A stretch of DNA of 64,000 nt from Salinibacillus xinjiangensis (GTDB taxonomy: Bacteria > Bacillota > Bacilli > Bacillales > Alkalibacillaceae). This document shows positions 17,069-24,876 of the stretch, piece by piece; the stretch's first letter is position 1; each line of letters opens with the position of its first letter. The notes under the pieces were generated by a model, which was not told the DNA's origin, did not search any database, and saw nothing but the letters and a program-made list of their open reading frames with translations. The DNA is taken from contig NZ_WJNH01000007.1 of the NCBI RefSeq assembly GCF_009649735.1, forward strand, positions 62,001 through 126,000, in the 5' to 3' direction. The position numbers and the translations under genes are program-made.

Positions 17069-18508
17069 TTAATAAAATTCTACATTTTTAATGTAAAATT
17101 CTTTGTTTTCATCATAATCGTATTCAATGTTCTTTACCACGATTTGCACAAGGTTTTTCTTATTCCGATCATCTAGATTGTTCCAATTTGAAGTAAACTC
17201 CTGGAGGGTTCGATAAAACTCCTCCCGATCTATCGATACATTTTCTTCAGATTGCACATTACTTAAAATCGCTTTTGCTTCTTCCTCAATTTTATTTTCC
17301 TCGCGCATTCTCTTTTCGAAGTCACTGTCACTCATCCCCATGTTGTTAGCCCATGCGTACTGCCATTTCTTTTTGCGCTTTTCGACTTCTTTAAGGTCCT
17401 TCTCAGCTTGTTTGATTTCAGCCGATTTATCTTCTGCTTTTATATTACTAACAGAAACTTCTTTCGCTTCATTTTCTAAGTTTATTTTCTTCATGCAATG
17501 AATAAACTGCTTTTCTAATTTTCTTTCAGATATTGTCTTTACTCCTGAGCATTGACCGGTTTTTTTGTGTAAGCAACGATAATTTTTGTAAGAGACTTTT
17601 TCGCCTTTTGCGTTTTTTGTATACACTCTATACCCAGTTAAAGAATAACCACACTTATTACACTTCAATTTTCCTGAGAAGATATGATCACTATATATTT
17701 GCATAGGTGAAAGGCCCCTACGCTTTTCAATCGTCTTTTGAACCCTTTCAAAAGTTTCTTTATCGATTATAGGCGGGTGAGCATCCTCAATCATTATTTC
17801 GTTTTCGGTTCCTTTTAACCAGGTAGCTGTCCCTTTATATGTTGGATTACGTAGTAACTGTATTAAGGGTTTATCGTTCCAAGTATTACCGTCCCTTGTA
17901 GTGATGTTCCTGGCATTTAAGTACTTACAAACACTGTTTGCTCCCTTACCATCTAAATAAAGCCTAAAAATCAGTCTAACAATCTCTGCTTCATCATCTT
18001 TTAAGGATAAAACTCCATCTTTAAGCGTGTACCCAAAAGGTCTTTGGTTATGTGTATACTTTCCTTGTCTAGCCTTTTCCTGCAACCCCATACTAATACG
18101 CTCAGCCATGTTTTCTCTTTCAAATTGCGCCAATGCAGCCACCAACGTGATAAACATTCTTCCCATAGCTGTTGAAGTTTCATAAACCTCTGTAGCCGAT
18201 TCAAATTTACAACCGTATTTTTCAAATGATTCTAGCAGCTTGTACAAATCTAATACGGATCTAGTCAATCTATCTAACTTATAAACTAATACACACTCAA
18301 TTTCTCCGGTCTCTATATCTTTCAGCATACGTTTTAGTTCAGGTCTGTTTGTATCTTTAGCTGAAATCCCTTCATCTACATAAAAACCTACGATATCCCA
18401 ACCCTGAGATACACAATAAGCCTTTAATCGTTCCCTTTGAGCAGAAATTGAATAACCGTGCTTGGCTTGTTCATCTGTACTTACACGTATGTAGATACCA
18501 GTTTTCAT
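17069..18508 (-). CDS. int: Large serine recombinase (phage integrase)
   Basis: A 479-residue site-specific recombinase. The N-terminal resolvase domain (residues 1-150) has nucleophile Ser10 in YIRVSTDEQ, plus LVYKLDRLTRS and ERENMAERI. The recombinase domain follows, then a zinc ribbon (CNKCGYSLTG ... C ... C near residues 290-330) and a C-terminal coiled coil rich in Lys/Glu. Its stop lies 28 bases from the attL core. It should integrate attP into comK attB, and excise with a directionality factor not identified here. The start overlaps the immA stop (ATGA). Confidence 0.96.
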   Translation of the reverse strand: MKTGIYIRVSTDEQAKHGYSISAQRERLKAYCVSQGWDIVGFYVDEGISAKDTNRPELKRMLKDIETGEIECVLVYKLDRLTRSVLDLYKLLESFEKYGCKFESATEVYETSTAMGRMFITLVAALAQFERENMAERISMGLQEKARQGKYTHNQRPFGYTLKDGVLSLKDDEAEIVRLIFRLYLDGKGANSVCKYLNARNITTRDGNTWNDKPLIQLLRNPTYKGTATWLKGTENEIMIEDAHPPIIDKETFERVQKTIEKRRGLSPMQIYSDHIFSGKLKCNKCGYSLTGYRVYTKNAKGEKVSYKNYRCLHKKTGQCSGVKTISERKLEKQFIHCMKKINLENEAKEVSVSNIKAEDKSAEIKQAEKDLKEVEKRKKKWQYAWANNMGMSDSDFEKRMREENKIEEEAKAILSNVQSEENVSIDREEFYRTLQEFTSNWNNLDDRNKKNLVQIVVKNIEYDYDENKEFYIKNVEFY

Positions 18509-18948
18509 ATCACCACACCCCCGTTAAAGATTCTTTGCACAAACATCCCCATTCGTTTTTTAGCAAAACAATAATCTACATTAAATGTCTCCATGATGTT
18601 GTATACATTTACATCCTTCAATTCCAACAACATAAAGGTTGGAGCACAAAAATGATGGGCAAAATTTATGGATTGCCATTCTTGTAAATCTCTAAAAGGC
18701 AATGGCATATTTAATTGATTACCTTCGTGCCATAAAACATGACATAGTTCATGACCAAAATCTTGCCATTCTTTTTGCTTGGAAGACTTTTTGAGAACAA
18801 TGTTGTTTCCAAAGCGAAAACTTGAATCTCCGTAATAAATGTTTATATTAAGTTTTCGTGCAATTTCCTCCATTTCTAATTGAGACGGCTTTTCTATTGA
18901 TAGATACGAGTATAATTGATTAATATAATCTTCAACGTGTGTATATAT
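18505..18948 (-). CDS. ImmA/IrrE-family metallopeptidase with non-canonical start
   Basis: A zinc peptidase with HELCH (HExxH, residues 66-70 if started at 18948). In ICEBs1 and phage phi105 such enzymes cleave the immunity repressor and cause derepression. The first ATG in frame is 18873, but homologues contain the preceding segment THVEDYINQLYSYL. That segment is open back to 18948, where ATA stands at the expected Met, eight bases after GGGGG. Hence translation either uses ATA or an original ATG was lost. It lies upstream of the recombinase, overlapping by four bases. Confidence 0.8.
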   Translation of the reverse strand: MYTHVEDYINQLYSYLSIEKPSQLEMEEIARKLNINIYYGDSSFRFGNNIVLKKSSKQKEWQDFGHELCHVLWHEGNQLNMPLPFRDLQEWQSINFAHHFCAPTFMLLELKDVNVYNIMETFNVDYCFAKKRMGMFVQRIFNGGVVI

Positions 18949-18969
18949 TTCAATAACCCCCTACAAATG

Positions 18970-18983
18970 AGAATATACGTTCT
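18970..18983. promoter_or_regulatory. LexA-box-like dyad ahead of immA-int
   Basis: On the minus strand AGAACGTATATTCT matches 11 of 14 positions of the Bacillus SOS box CGAACATATGTTCG. It lies about 20 bases before the immA start. An SOS link would make sense for induction, but one half-site is imperfect. Confidence 0.35.
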
Positions 18984-19000
18984 GTTTTCGCCTGAAAAGA

Positions 19001-19021
19001 AAACCCCTAATTATGGGGTTA
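19001..19021 (-). terminator. Terminator after the lysogeny membrane-protein gene
   Basis: AACCCC/GGGGTT hairpin overlapping the stop codon of the leftward gene; the minus strand continues TTTTCTTTTC. Confidence 0.7.
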
Positions 19022-19483
19022 TTCTGCAATATATAATTTGTCAGTTTCATCTAGCCCAGTGATTGGCAGCCCCTCACTCCTGTAAGCAATCCTCGAATCC
19101 AATATCAGACCTCCGTATTCTGAATCATCAGAAGGGGAGTGAATCCTTATATAAGCTGCGTATGTATTCAAACCTTCAAAGGTATCGGAGTTTATAATTT
19201 CCTTTGAAAGATGTTCAGCTAATTCTTTTAGTTCTTGCTGTTCTTCAGATTCTGTAACAGCTCTCACGGATAGTACGTTATCCCTGCTTTCATCTCTTTC
19301 TACAATTTCGTATTCCGGAATATTCGAATTAGATAACGTAACACTAACAGGTATCAAAATAAATGCTACTAAAGTGAGAATAATTGGTTTTGCTTTACTA
19401 GATTTTTTAATGAAAGATCTAATAAGCAGAATTACTCCTCCAATAAGTCCAAGAATTCCTACAATCATAATAAACGGCCCCAT
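19019..19483 (-). CDS. Phage lysogeny-module membrane protein
   Basis: A 154-residue protein with two N-terminal membrane helices (about residues 4-24 and 33-51) and a C-terminal soluble domain of 95 residues outside or at the membrane. It starts directly after the repressor stop with GGAGGATTAG as ribosome site, so the two are co-translated. Proteins of this layout often accompany repressors in Firmicute prophages and may contribute to superinfection exclusion, but no family signature is recognised. Confidence 0.75.
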   Translation of the reverse strand: MGPFIMIVGILGLIGGVILLIRSFIKKSSKAKPIILTLVAFILIPVSVTLSNSNIPEYEIVERDESRDNVLSVRAVTESEEQQELKELAEHLSKEIINSDTFEGLNTYAAYIRIHSPSDDSEYGGLILDSRIAYRSEGLPITGLDETDKLYIAE

Positions 19484-19852
19484 CTAATCCTCCTTTTTAT
19501 GTAGTTTAAATTTAATAAAATCATAAACCTCTTCTAATTGCTCAGCAGACATGTTCGCTAAATCATTAAACATTAAATCTGCATCGGGGAATTCATCCGA
19601 AATCTTATTAATTATTTTTGTTTTATTATCCACATTTTCATTATATGTGGGACTTTCAGATTTACCCAGTAAATAATCAGCTGTACACTCAAGCGCTTCA
19701 GCTAACTTAGAAACATCCTCGTAATCCGGATCAGTATAACTTCTTTCCCAATTAGATATAACTTGCGGAGATTTATTCACCCTTTCTGCTAGTTCTTTTT
19801 GAGTTATTCTTTTCTTTTCTCGTAATTCTTTAATCTTTTTATTAATAGACAC
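19484..19852 (-). CDS. XRE-family phage repressor (CI/ImmR-like)
   Basis: A 122-residue repressor. The helix-turn-helix spans residues 6-60 (ITQKELAERVNKSPQVISNWERSYTDP). The short C-terminus lacks the S24/LexA-type self-cleavage domain, so RecA-driven autoproteolysis is not expected; the neighbouring ImmA peptidase is the likelier inactivator. Start is GTG 19852. It faces the early promoter across a 150-base region with TAACG-N5-CGTTA operators. Confidence 0.9.
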   Translation of the reverse strand: MSINKKIKELREKKRITQKELAERVNKSPQVISNWERSYTDPDYEDVSKLAEALECTADYLLGKSESPTYNENVDNKTKIINKISDEFPDADLMFNDLANMSAEQLEEVYDFIKFKLHKKED

Positions 19853-19900
19853 TAGAAACCCCGCCTTAACGCTACTGTTTTCCTAAATAATACCACCAAC

Positions 19901-19936
19901 TAACGGAATATGATATAAAACTAACGGTATATGAGA
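19901..19936. promoter_or_regulatory. Degenerate operator half-sites near the repressor start
   Basis: TAACGGAATATGATA (19901-19915) and TAACGGTATATGAGA (19922-19936) preserve the left half of the operator, spaced by 21 bases, on the repressor side of the switch. They probably serve autoregulation with lower affinity. Confidence 0.5.
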
Positions 19937-19954
19937 ATTTTTTTAAAATACTGC

Positions 19955-19983
19955 TTGACATTAACGGAATGCGTTAGTATTAT
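19955..19983 (+). promoter_or_regulatory. Early rightward promoter
   Basis: Perfect TTGACA (19955-19960), 17 bases, TATTAT (19978-19983). The operator 19962-19976 fills the spacer, so a bound repressor would block RNA polymerase directly. Confidence 0.85.
19962..19976. promoter_or_regulatory. Operator O1 (TAACG-N5-CGTTA)
   Basis: TAACGGAATGCGTTA, a perfect 5+5 dyad between -35 and -10 of the early promoter. Confidence 0.8.
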
Positions 19984-19988
19984 ATTTG

Positions 19989-20003
19989 TAACGGAAAACG
20001 TTA
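19989..20003. promoter_or_regulatory. Operator O2 (TAACG-N5-CGTTA)
   Basis: TAACGGAAAACGTTA at the transcription start of the early promoter. Its centre is 27 bases from that of O1. Confidence 0.8.
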
Positions 20004-20019
20004 GTTGGAGGTGAGACAT

Positions 20020-20268
20020 ATGATTCATGAAAATGTAGAGAAAATCCGTAAAGCTAAAGGAGTAACTAAAACACATTTAGCTAAAAAGCTTAATCTATCA
20101 CTACAAGGGTACCGTCACATTACTTCTGGAGAAGTGAAATTGGATGTTGAACGTTTGAACGTTATTGCAAAATCGTTAGGCGTAAGTCCAGCCATTTTTT
20201 TTGACAACAAACTAACGGAATCCGTTATAAAAGATTTGAACCAAGCGAATTCCAAGGAGGTGATCTAA
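20020..20268 (+). CDS. Cro-like XRE transcription regulator
   Basis: An 82-residue helix-turn-helix protein (VTKTHLAKKLNLSLQGYRHITSGE) and first gene of the early operon. By position it is the Cro counterpart, opposing the repressor. GGAGGTGA precedes ATG 20020; an upstream TTG at 20005 lies within that site and is rejected. The third perfect operator lies in its 3' end. Confidence 0.88.
   Translation: MIHENVEKIRKAKGVTKTHLAKKLNLSLQGYRHITSGEVKLDVERLNVIAKSLGVSPAIFFDNKLTESVIKDLNQANSKEVI
20213..20227. promoter_or_regulatory. Operator O3 inside the cro-like gene
   Basis: TAACGGAATCCGTTA, the same dyad as O1 and O2, located about 250 bases downstream of the promoter within coding sequence. It could allow looping or a roadblock. 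Confidence 0.65.
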
Positions 20269-20424
20269 TTGAAATCATCCATAGATCGCATTCGCTATTA
20301 CACCAGGAAAGTTACGCAATACACGGCGATTCACCCAAGCAAGATAAAGAATCCATATCGGTGTCGGCGTTTAATGGCTTATAAGAAAGCGATGCACAAA
20401 CAAATCTGCAAGGAGGGCGTTTGA
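20269..20424 (+). CDS. Small basic protein, early operon
   Basis: A 51-residue, strongly basic peptide starting at TTG 20269, immediately after the preceding stop, with AAGGAGGTGATC as ribosome site. It contains many Arg/Lys (IDRIRYYTRKVTQ, YRCRRLMAYKKAMHKQ). No known family. Its stop overlaps the next ATG. Confidence 0.6.
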   Translation: MKSSIDRIRYYTRKVTQYTAIHPSKIKNPYRCRRLMAYKKAMHKQICKEGV

Positions 20425-20687
20425 TGAATCAATTCCCAAAAGTTTTAAAAGGTGCACAATGTCTTAACGATAAGTACCGCATGATTCAAATGGATTTAGA
20501 TCAAGTGAATTCTGTGGATGATGTATTGTTTCAAGTTCAGACCGAAATCGATTCTATTACTTTCGATAATAATGATTGGCTCCTAGATGAATTAGAAGAA
20601 GAAGGGAAGACCGAAAAGCAAATAGATCGAATGAAATCAACTGCATTAAAACATCTCAATAACTTTTTAAGTTATACAAGGAGGTAA
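20424..20687 (+). CDS. Hypothetical early phage protein
   Basis: An 87-residue acidic, soluble, mostly helical protein. ATG 20424 overlaps the previous stop and has AAGGAGGGCG before it. No recognised domain. It is followed at once by AGGAGG and the Rha-type regulator gene. Confidence 0.7.
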   Translation: MNQFPKVLKGAQCLNDKYRMIQMDLDQVNSVDDVLFQVQTEIDSITFDNNDWLLDELEEEGKTEKQIDRMKSTALKHLNNFLSYTRR

Positions 20688-20691
20688 TCAA

Positions 20692-21441
20692 ATGAATCAA
20701 TTAGTTTTTATTCAAGACAATCAGGTTGTAACCGACAGTCTTACAGTATCTGAAGTATTTAATAAACGTCATTCCGATGTTTTGAGAAGTATCCAAAACC
20801 TTGAATGTAGTACTGATTTTACTGAACGCAATTTTGCGTTGAGTGATTATACGGATGTAACAGGAAGAGTATTAAAAAAGTATTTCATTACTCAGGATGG
20901 ATTTTCTTTTTTGGTTATGGGCTACACCGGAAAAAAGGCTGCTGAATTCAAAGAAAAGTACATTACCGAATTCAATCGGATGAAACAGCAACTCCAAGAA
21001 CAAAACAAACCTTCATATATGATTGATGATCCAATTAAACGAGCTGAGAAATGGATCATGGAAAGAAAAAAATTAGAAAGACTCGAAGAACAACGCAAAC
21101 TGGACGAGCCTTTCACAACATTCGGGAAAGTCGTATCAAACTCCAACGCAGCCATTAACGTCGGAGCGTTCGCCAAAATGATGTACGACAAACACGGAAT
21201 TAAAATGGGGCGGAACAAAATGTTCCAATGGCTGCGTGATAAAGGTTTTCTAATTAAATCAGGCCGAGAAAGAAATAATCCAAAACAAAAATACATCGAG
21301 CAAGGGCTGTTTGATACTTCAGTAACGGTTGTTAGCCGTACTCATGGTGATGTGGAAAGTGTAACCACATTGATTACTGGTAAAGGCCAAGTCAAGATAG
21401 CTGAAATGCTCACGAAAGAAAAAGGAGTGATGGTCTCATGA
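20692..21441 (+). CDS. Rha-family regulator with C-terminal antirepressor (ANT) domain
   Basis: A 249-residue protein. Residues 10-100 match the Rha domain (VSEVFNKRHSDVLRSIQNLE ... YFITQDGFSFLVMGYTGKKA). Residues 125-245 match the KilA-C/ANT domain of phage antirepressors (VGAFAKMMYDKHGIKMGRNKMFQWLRDKGFL). Rha proteins modulate phage growth, and ANT domains typically inactivate repressors. It sits early in the operon, as usual for antirepressors. Confidence 0.9.
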   Translation: MNQLVFIQDNQVVTDSLTVSEVFNKRHSDVLRSIQNLECSTDFTERNFALSDYTDVTGRVLKKYFITQDGFSFLVMGYTGKKAAEFKEKYITEFNRMKQQLQEQNKPSYMIDDPIKRAEKWIMERKKLERLEEQRKLDEPFTTFGKVVSNSNAAINVGAFAKMMYDKHGIKMGRNKMFQWLRDKGFLIKSGRERNNPKQKYIEQGLFDTSVTVVSRTHGDVESVTTLITGKGQVKIAEMLTKEKGVMVS

Positions 21442-21575
21442 AAAAAGATGTGAAGGAACCACAAATCAGCCATGAAACCAAATTAACAATTGTTCGTTTT
21501 TTCGCTGAGCATTCAACTCCAAAACTGATAGCCAAAAAAAGAAAGGAAGATTCAAAGAACACAAAGGCTGTTTAA
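21438..21575 (+). CDS. Small hypothetical phage protein
   Basis: A 45-residue basic peptide (RFFAEHSTPKLIAKKRKED) whose ATG overlaps the end of the Rha-type gene; GGAGTGATGG serves as ribosome site. Similar short peptides with a FFAEHS-like motif occur in Bacillus phages after antirepressor genes, as far as I recall. Function unknown. Confidence 0.55.
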   Translation: MKKDVKEPQISHETKLTIVRFFAEHSTPKLIAKKRKEDSKNTKAV

Positions 21576-21648
21576 CCCTATAAATCTATAATACTACCTT
21601 TCTCTAAGGATGAGTATTCCAATGCGGCATATAAGAGGGGGTGAAAAA

Positions 21649-21927
21649 GTGAAAGTCGGAGCATTATTAAAAGCATGTCGCGATCGGGCTGGGTTCAACC
21701 AAGAGGAATTAGCGCACAGATTACATATTAACCAGTCAGACATATCCAAGTATGAAAACGATGTGAAGGAACCACCGTTATCTATCTTTCAACAATGGTG
21801 TGTAAACACTCAAACACAAGAAGTTATGGTGGCATTCACATGTGGCATGGACGGGCTATCGATTCTACAAGATTTACCTAATTTGATTGTAGTAACAATA
21901 TCACCAATTTTAGGAGGGATAGCGTGA
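21649..21927 (+). CDS. XRE-type helix-turn-helix protein
   Basis: A 92-residue protein with a complete helix-turn-helix at residues 3-55 (LLKACRDRAGFNQEELAHRLHINQSDISKYEND). GTG 21649 follows GAGGGGGTGA and is preferred over the ATG at 21610 without ribosome site. It resembles small regulators upstream of replication genes in Firmicute phages. It overlaps the next gene by four bases. Confidence 0.8.
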   Translation: MKVGALLKACRDRAGFNQEELAHRLHINQSDISKYENDVKEPPLSIFQQWCVNTQTQEVMVAFTCGMDGLSILQDLPNLIVVTISPILGGIA

Positions 21928-22208
21928 AGTTTGAAAAGCAATTTTTACCGGAAGATATTAAGGAAGCCGAAATTGAAAAGGCTTGTGCAGATTACTTAAT
22001 AGCAAGAATGGATTTAGAGTTTGAACACTGCAACTATGAAATGGTTAATCGTTTGGCTGTGGATCTAGTTAAGTCATCTAATAAACTTGCTAGTTTAAAA
22101 GAGAAAAAGGAAGTTCGTGAACGATTTGAAGGAATACTTGTCAAAGCGGTACCGTTAAACCCATTTACCATCCAGAAGATTAAGAGGGGATTGAGTGGGG
22201 ATGAGTAA
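21924..22208 (+). CDS. Hypothetical early phage protein
   Basis: A 94-residue helical protein starting with GTG 21924, overlapping the previous gene. Charged, no membrane segment, no recognised motif. Confidence 0.65.
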   Translation: MKFEKQFLPEDIKEAEIEKACADYLIARMDLEFEHCNYEMVNRLAVDLVKSSNKLASLKEKKEVRERFEGILVKAVPLNPFTIQKIKRGLSGDE

Positions 22209-22290
22209 TAAAGCTACTGATTTAGTGTTCTACGTGGGGTTTGCCTTATCCCTGGTCATTCTTTACATCTCTATAGCTATGAACGCATAA
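22201..22290 (+). CDS. Single-helix membrane microprotein
   Basis: A 29-residue peptide consisting of one membrane helix (LVFYVGFALSLVILYISIAM) with a short polar start. ATG 22201 overlaps the previous gene by eight bases, with GAGTGGGG just upstream. The 258 bases after it contain a CGGCAA/TTGCCG hairpin and a longer inverted repeat but no other gene. Confidence 0.5.
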   Translation: MSNKATDLVFYVGFALSLVILYISIAMNA

Positions 22291-22386
22291 AAAAATCAGC
22301 AAGCTAAAAAGCTTACTGAAAAGGATTACTCTATTGATTTAAATTTACCACAACTGAATATAAACGGCAAGGCTTGGCTTTGCCGT

Positions 22387-22504
22387 CATGCCCGGGAATG
22401 GATTCCTCCCTTCAAAAGTAGCGTCTAGAAATAAAGTGATCGAATTCCCTTGTCCGTCCTTTGTGTTGTGTATTGTTTATTTTGCCATAACATTCCCGGG
22501 TATG
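22387..22504. repeat. Long-range inverted repeat in a 258-base leader
   Basis: CATGCCCGGGAATG (22387-22400) and CATTCCCGGGTATG (22491-22504) pair at 13 of 14 positions and enclose about 90 bases. They lie between two early genes, 45 bases before the next start. Possible RNA structure in the leader. Confidence 0.6.
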
Positions 22505-22548
22505 ATGGTGCGGCTAAGCACACTATAAAACGAAAGGAGGGCAAGTCT

Positions 22549-22806
22549 ATGACTCTAGAACAACTAGTAAAACACGCTCAAGCTGCTAAGGCGGCAAACG
22601 ACAACGGCATTTCAGTCATGTGGGGAAATGAGGTATTGGTTAATCCTCAAGTATTTCTAGAAATATTAGAAGCTAACAATTTAAGCAGAACAGTAAATCC
22701 AGTACCAGGCGGTAATGTTCAATTGAAATTTGAATTGGGTGGTTTTAAATACTTCACGATTGTTAACACGAAAACTTATGCTCAAATGTTCGAAAAAACG
22801 GCATAA
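22549..22806 (+). CDS. Hypothetical phage protein
   Basis: An 85-residue protein starting at ATG 22549 after CGAAAGGAGGGC, which decides against the longer frame from 22450. Ala/Asn-rich N-terminal helix, then a beta-rich segment (VQLKFELGGFKYFTIVN). No family recognised. Confidence 0.7.
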   Translation: MTLEQLVKHAQAAKAANDNGISVMWGNEVLVNPQVFLEILEANNLSRTVNPVPGGNVQLKFELGGFKYFTIVNTKTYAQMFEKTA

Positions 22807-22907
22807 AAATAGACCCTCGCGTAAACGTGGGTCAAATAAGGGATTTTGCTAAAATCTAATACCTTTAGTTTAGCTGATAAAGGGCGAAAAAACAAGGAGG
22901 AATACAC

Positions 22908-24875
22908 ATGGTTAACCAATTAAAACTCCTAGAATTACATCTTAGTAATTTTAAAGGGATTAAGCAATTTGATTTAAACGCAGCTGGGAAGGACATCAAA
23001 GTATTTGGTGATAACGCTACTGGAAAGACGACCATTTTCGATGCGTTTGTATGGCTCCTGTTCGATAAGGACAGCCAGAACCAAAAGGATTTCGGTATTA
23101 AAACCTTACAAGGCGGCAAAGTCGTTCATAACTTAGAACATGAAGTGGAAGCAACCTTCCTGGTTAATGGGAAAGAGTTAACGCTCAAAAAAGTGTTTAA
23201 AGAAAAGTGGACGAAAAAGCGTGGATCAATAACCAGTGAATTTTCTGGTCACACTACTGATTACTTTATTGATGGGGTTCCTAGCAAAAAGAAAGAGTAC
23301 ACGGAAAAGATTGCATCGATAGTGGACGAGGATATTTTTAAACTGTTAACGAGTCCAAGCTACTTTAATGAACAGCTGCATTGGAAAAAACGTCGGGATT
23401 TATTGCTAGAAATTGCTGGAGACGTAACTGATGATGATGTGATTGAATCCAATAAGGATTTAAAGGAGTTAACGGACATTTTGAGTGGTCGTAGTATTGA
23501 GGACCATCGAAAAGTTATTGCAGCTAAAAAGAAGGAAATTAACCAGGAACTCGAGCGAATTCCAATTCGAATTGATGAAATCAATCGTAATCTTCCCAAT
23601 CTGAACGGCATTGACCAAGCGGCCATCAATCAACAATTAGAAAGTATTAATCAGCAGATTGAATCTAAACAGTCGCAAATCAACGATATCAAGAACGGTA
23701 GTCAAGTGAATAATCTACGAGCTCAAATTAGCGACCTAGATTTAAAGATTGCTAACGTCAAAAATGAACACGCTAACCAAGGACAACAAGAGGTTTTCAA
23801 GCTTAAGACACGTCTTCAGGAAGAGCAATCGAACGTGAACATTTTGAAATCAAAAGTCAGTAATCATGAGCAACGAAAAGACATGAATGAAACAAATATA
23901 AAGGCTTTTGAAAAGCAAATGCAGAAGCTCCGTGACCAGTATAAAGAGCAAAATGCACAGGAGTTTGATCATCAATCCAACTGCAGTTGTCCAACTTGTG
24001 GTCAAGACCTACCAGAAGAACAGTTAGAAAACGCGAAGGCTAACTTTAACCGTAACAAGTCTAGCTTACTCGAAAAAATCAACAAACAAGGCGTTGAGCT
24101 TAAAGAAAAAGTGGAGTCCATTAAGCAAGATAACGTCGGTATTGACTCCGAAGTTCAAAAGCTTACTGAGCAAATCGAGAAAAAGCAATCAGCGATTTCA
24201 GGCCTTGAGAACCAAATCGCTGATGCTGAGAGTAATGTAAAACCAATAACTGATAACGCTACTTATCAACAGCTTATGAAGGATAGACAAGCCATAGAAC
24301 AACAAATTTCAGAAATTCGGCAATCGGTTCAAACATCAGTCCAAGAAGTACAAACAGAAATTACATCGCTAAAAGAAAAACAAAACGCACTTCAAATTGA
24401 CCTAAGCAAGATTGAGCAATCAGCGCAGTCTCATAAGCGTATTGCAGAACTTGAAAAGCAAGAAGAGCAGCTGGCAAAGGAATATGAGGAATTAGAGAAA
24501 GAGCTCTATCTTACAGAAGAATTCATTCGTACTAAGGTTGATCTCCTGGAAGAAAAGATTAATAGCAAATTTAAGTATGCCAGGTTTAATCTATTCAAAC
24601 AAAATATCAATGGCGGCTTAGAAGAGATTTGTGACACTACATTCGAAGGAGTACCTTATGATTCAGGTTTAAATAATGCAGCACGTATCAACGTTGGTTT
24701 AGACATTATCGACACACTTTCCAAGCATTATGGGGTGCAAGCTCCAATTTTTGTTGATAATGCGGAATCGGTTACGAAGTTAATTGATATAGATTCGCAG
24801 GTTATTAGCTTAGTGGTTTCAGAGAGTGATAAGCAATTACGAGTTGAAAATAAAGCAGAAGTAGGGGTGGCGTAA
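22908..24875 (+). CDS. SbcC/Rad50-like AAA ATPase
   Basis: A 655-residue ATPase of the SMC/Rad50 type. The N-lobe has Walker A GDNATGKT (residues 34-41). Long coiled coils flank a zinc hook CPTC at residues 361-364, and the C-lobe has Walker B APIFVDNAES near 610. In many Firmicute phages it is encoded directly before RecT and is thought to help process DNA ends. AGGAGG precedes ATG 22908. It opens the recombination block with recT and the MBL-fold gene. Confidence 0.92.
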   Translation: MVNQLKLLELHLSNFKGIKQFDLNAAGKDIKVFGDNATGKTTIFDAFVWLLFDKDSQNQKDFGIKTLQGGKVVHNLEHEVEATFLVNGKELTLKKVFKEKWTKKRGSITSEFSGHTTDYFIDGVPSKKKEYTEKIASIVDEDIFKLLTSPSYFNEQLHWKKRRDLLLEIAGDVTDDDVIESNKDLKELTDILSGRSIEDHRKVIAAKKKEINQELERIPIRIDEINRNLPNLNGIDQAAINQQLESINQQIESKQSQINDIKNGSQVNNLRAQISDLDLKIANVKNEHANQGQQEVFKLKTRLQEEQSNVNILKSKVSNHEQRKDMNETNIKAFEKQMQKLRDQYKEQNAQEFDHQSNCSCPTCGQDLPEEQLENAKANFNRNKSSLLEKINKQGVELKEKVESIKQDNVGIDSEVQKLTEQIEKKQSAISGLENQIADAESNVKPITDNATYQQLMKDRQAIEQQISEIRQSVQTSVQEVQTEITSLKEKQNALQIDLSKIEQSAQSHKRIAELEKQEEQLAKEYEELEKELYLTEEFIRTKVDLLEEKINSKFKYARFNLFKQNINGGLEEICDTTFEGVPYDSGLNNAARINVGLDIIDTLSKHYGVQAPIFVDNAESVTKLIDIDSQVISLVVSESDKQLRVENKAEVGVA

Positions 24876-24876
24876 A

